Positions 5,599-7,207 of a stretch of 7,207 bases of DNA are shown here, piece after piece. The position numbers and the translations under genes were made by a program. Under the pieces are notes generated by a model, which ran no database searches, was not told the origin of the DNA, and saw nothing but the letters and a program-made list of their open reading frames with translations. This stretch comes from Streptomyces sp. NRRL WC-3549. Its GTDB lineage: Bacteria; Actinomycetota; Actinomycetes; Streptomycetales; Streptomycetaceae. Position 1 is the stretch's first letter. Each line of letters starts with the position of its first letter. The stretch spans positions 48,274 through 55,480 of the forward strand of contig NZ_KL585443.1 in assembly GCF_000721935.1 (NCBI RefSeq), in the 5' to 3' direction.

Positions 5599-6489
5599 AT
5601 GGCGGGTACAGCTGGTCCGCTGCGGGGCCGCGTCGCCGTGGTGACCGGCGCGGCGCGCGGCCTGGGTGCGGCGATGGCGCGGGAACTGTCACGACGGGGC
5701 GCCACGGTGGCCCTGATCGGGCGTGAGGAGTCCGCGCTGGCCGAGGTGCGGGACTCCGTGGCGGGGCCGGCAGAGTGCTGGGAAGTCGATGTCACCGACG
5801 ACGCGCGCATGGCGCGGGTGGCCGACGAGGTGCGGGCCCGGTTCGGGCCGGCGTCCGTCCTCGTGGCGAACGCGGGGGTGGCGGAGGGCGGGCCCTTCGC
5901 GGAGTCCGACCCGGTGAGCTGGCGGCGTGTCATCGAGGTGAACCTGATCGGCAGCGCGATCAGCGCACGCACCTTCCTCCCCCAGCTGCGGGCCACGCAC
6001 GGCTACTACCTGCAGATCGCGTCGCTGGCTTCCATCGGCGCCGCGCCGATGATGAGCGCCTACTGCGCCTCCAAGGCAGGCGTCGAGGCGTTCGCGCACA
6101 CCCTGCGCGCGGAGACGGCGCACGAAGGCGTGGGAGTGGGCATCGCCTACCTGAACTGGACCGACACCGACATGATCCGTGACGCCGACCGGCATCCCGT
6201 GCTCCGGGAACTGCGCGGGCACATGCCCCGGCCCGCGCGCAAGGTCTACCCCGTGGAGACGGTGGCGGCCCGCGTCGTGCGGGCGGTCGAGCACCGCGGT
6301 ACGGCCGTGTACGTCCCCGCCTGGCTGCGTGCCACACAGGTGGTGCGGGCCGCCATGCCGTCGGTGGTCACGATGGTGTCCAGGCGGGAACTGCCGAAGC
6401 TGCGGCAGGAGACGTCGTTCGAGGCCACGGGGCTGCTGGGTGCGGGCGGGCGGGCCGGCGCCGACGCGCCCGGTGGCCCGGACCGCTGA
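5599..6489 (+). CDS. SDR-family NAD(P)-dependent oxidoreductase
   Basis: This is a classical short-chain dehydrogenase/reductase of 296 residues, cytoplasmic, with unknown substrate. The coenzyme motif TGAARGLG (16-23, the TGxxxGxG pattern) follows the first beta strand VAVVTG. Asp64 in EVDVTD is the usual adenine contact, VANAGVAEGG (89-98) contains the NAG motif, and the catalytic set is Asn115, Ser142 (QIASLAS), Tyr155 and Lys159 (YCASK). The Ser-Tyr spacing of 13 is canonical. The region past the active site (LNWTDTDMIRD) replaces the common PG-x-T motif with W-TDTDM. The C-terminal 80 residues are longer than a minimal 250-residue SDR and contain VETVAARVVRAVEHR and a basic stretch near SRRELPKLRQE. 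The start is fixed by AGGAGGT. The gene is divergent from the DUF6480-like gene and converges with the deaminase, 13 bases separating their stops, so it appears monocistronic. Confidence 0.95.
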   Translation: MAGTAGPLRGRVAVVTGAARGLGAAMARELSRRGATVALIGREESALAEVRDSVAGPAECWEVDVTDDARMARVADEVRARFGPASVLVANAGVAEGGPFAESDPVSWRRVIEVNLIGSAISARTFLPQLRATHGYYLQIASLASIGAAPMMSAYCASKAGVEAFAHTLRAETAHEGVGVGIAYLNWTDTDMIRDADRHPVLRELRGHMPRPARKVYPVETVAARVVRAVEHRGTAVYVPAWLRATQVVRAAMPSVVTMVSRRELPKLRQETSFEATGLLGAGGRAGADAPGGPDR

Positions 6490-6502
6490 CGGGTGCCGCT
6501 CC

Positions 6503-7009
6503 TCAGGCCGTACGGTCCCGTCCGGCGTGGCAGGCGTGGTGCATCGTGCGCAGCCGGGCGGTGAAGGCCGGCAGCGGGCCCACGGTGTCGGCGCCGGGGA
6601 CCACCTCCTGGATACGCAGGGGCGCCACGGGGGACGGTGCGACACCGATCTCGGCGAGCCACCGGGTGAGCTGGGCGGAGGAATGGGCGTAGACGATCCG
6701 GCCCATACCGGCCCAGCCGTGCGCCGCGGCGCACATGGGGCAGTGCTCGCCCGAGGTGAAGACCACGGTGCGCCGACGCTCGTACGCGTCCAGGTGCTCC
6801 GCCGCCCACCGGGCCAGTTCGAACTCCGGGTGCCGGGTGCCGTCCCCGCCGGTGCGCACCCGGTTGCGGGCTGCCCGCAGGAGGTGCCCGTCGGCGCCCG
6901 TCAGGACCGATCCGAAGGGCTCGTCACCGGCGCGCAGCGCTTCCCCGGCCAGCTCCACGGCCCGTTCCACGTGGCGGAGGTCGGTGTCGGTCAGCGGGGT
7001 GGTCGTCAT
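6503..7009 (-). CDS. Nucleoside deaminase (cytidine/deoxycytidylate deaminase-fold, COG0590-like)
   Basis: This is a zinc-dependent deaminase of the CDA fold, expected to hydrolytically remove an amino group from a base or nucleoside (the guanine deaminase, cytosine deaminase and TadA branch); substrate unknown. The 168-residue product has AVELAGEALRAGDEPFGSVL (the family N-terminal helix and PFG motif), then HPEFELARWAAEHL with zinc ligand His60 and proton-shuttle Glu62. The TSGEHCPMCAAAHGW segment supplies zinc ligands Cys90 and Cys93. The usual motifs are HAE and EPCxxC; here they are HPE and EHCPMC, so the metal ligands are intact but two flanking residues differ. The start is taken as the ATG at 7007-7009, where similarity begins; its best ribosome site (GAGGAG, 7022-7027, complement) is 12 nt away, longer than ideal. 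A frame open to 7105 has no family similarity in the extra part. It converges with the SDR. Confidence 0.93.
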   Translation of the reverse strand: MTTTPLTDTDLRHVERAVELAGEALRAGDEPFGSVLTGADGHLLRAARNRVRTGGDGTRHPEFELARWAAEHLDAYERRRTVVFTSGEHCPMCAAAHGWAGMGRIVYAHSSAQLTRWLAEIGVAPSPVAPLRIQEVVPGADTVGPLPAFTARLRTMHHACHAGRDRTA

Positions 7010-7053
7010 CGCTCGCTCTCGCTCCTCGGCGCGGGGTGTCCCGCCGTCGGGCG

Positions 7054-7063
7054 ACGGTACCGT
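7054..7063. promoter_or_regulatory. 10-bp palindrome upstream of the deaminase
   Basis: ACGGTACCGT is a perfect palindrome 44 bases upstream of the deaminase start, overlapping two -10-like hexamers on the minus strand (TACGGT and TACCGT). It may be an operator or simply part of the promoter. No -35 is recognisable. Confidence 0.25.
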
Positions 7064-7108
7064 ACGCGCTCCCCCGGGCCTCCCGGCCGCCGGGAACCGC
7101 GGCACCGG

Positions 7109-7207
7109 TCAGGCCTGCCGGCCGGCCTCCGCGCGCAGGGCCTGGTCCACGGCCTCGCGCACCCGCTCGTCCTCGCGCAGCCGGCGGCGGGCGCGGGCGC
7201 GCCGGAC
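7109..7207 (-). CDS. C-terminal end of an unidentified gene, cut by the window edge
   Basis: Reading from the right edge, 32 codons are open to a TGA at 7109-7111, in frame from the edge itself. All third positions are G or C, the signature of a real gene in this genome. The peptide is a charged, probably helical tail (RRRLREDERVREAVDQALRA then EAGRQA). The gene points the same way as the deaminase, with 99 bases between its stop and the deaminase start. The fragment is too short and low-complexity to assign to a family. Confidence 0.6.
   Translation of the reverse strand, partial: VRRARARRRLREDERVREAVDQALRAEAGRQA

Noticed and set aside
6480..6518. GGACCG ... CGGTCC pair as a bidirectional terminator between SDR and deaminase
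   Set aside because: Only six base pairs around a 27-base loop, overlapping the coding ends; too weak to call in GC-rich DNA.
1..7207. CRISPR array, tRNA/rRNA, insertion sequence or phage genes
   Set aside because: No regularly spaced repeats, no tRNA-like cloverleaf segment and no transposase or integrase domain were seen on either strand.

Overview
This is a high-GC actinobacterial window, almost certainly Streptomyces. Codon third positions in the real genes are overwhelmingly G or C. Gene content and motif wording (PanD, GlxA-type regulator, DUF6480-type small membrane protein, MDR and SDR oxidoreductases) are typical of Streptomyces chromosomes. It reads as ordinary chromosomal metabolism and stress territory: I see no CRISPR array, RNA gene, insertion sequence, phage gene or biosynthetic gene cluster.

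Layout. (1) 44-856, minus strand: panD (aspartate 1-decarboxylase) followed 32 nt downstream by a small GNAT-type acetyltransferase gene that is broken twice, by a one-base expansion in a G run and by an in-frame TAA. (2) 857-1397: 541 bases with no convincing gene; G+C falls to about 62% in 861-1080, and there is an AT-rich patch and a small hairpin just upstream of panD. (3) 1398-3624: a divergent pair, an NADP-dependent quinone-oxidoreductase-like MDR enzyme (minus) and a GlxA/AraC-type regulator (plus), sharing a 70-base intergenic region. (4) 3708-5265, minus: a zinc-dependent, formaldehyde-dehydrogenase-like alcohol dehydrogenase, and upstream of it a 73-residue tail-anchored DUF6480-like protein with a sigma-B-like -10 element placed so close to its start codon that the mRNA may be leaderless. 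(5) 5599-6489, plus: a classical SDR oxidoreductase with a strong Shine-Dalgarno. (6) 6503-7009, minus: a CMP/dCMP-deaminase-fold nucleoside deaminase, convergent with the SDR. (7) 7109 to the right edge, minus: the C-terminal 32 codons of an unidentified gene.

How the genes fit together. PanD makes beta-alanine for pantothenate and CoA; the broken acetyltransferase was probably its operon partner. The regulator at 2494-3624 probably controls the divergent oxidoreductase. The Zn-dehydrogenase, DUF6480-like protein and SDR have the look of a redox or general stress neighbourhood, but each has its own spacing and signals and I cannot show a shared operon. The observations most worth checking are the doubly broken acetyltransferase beside panD and the two candidate leaderless transcripts.
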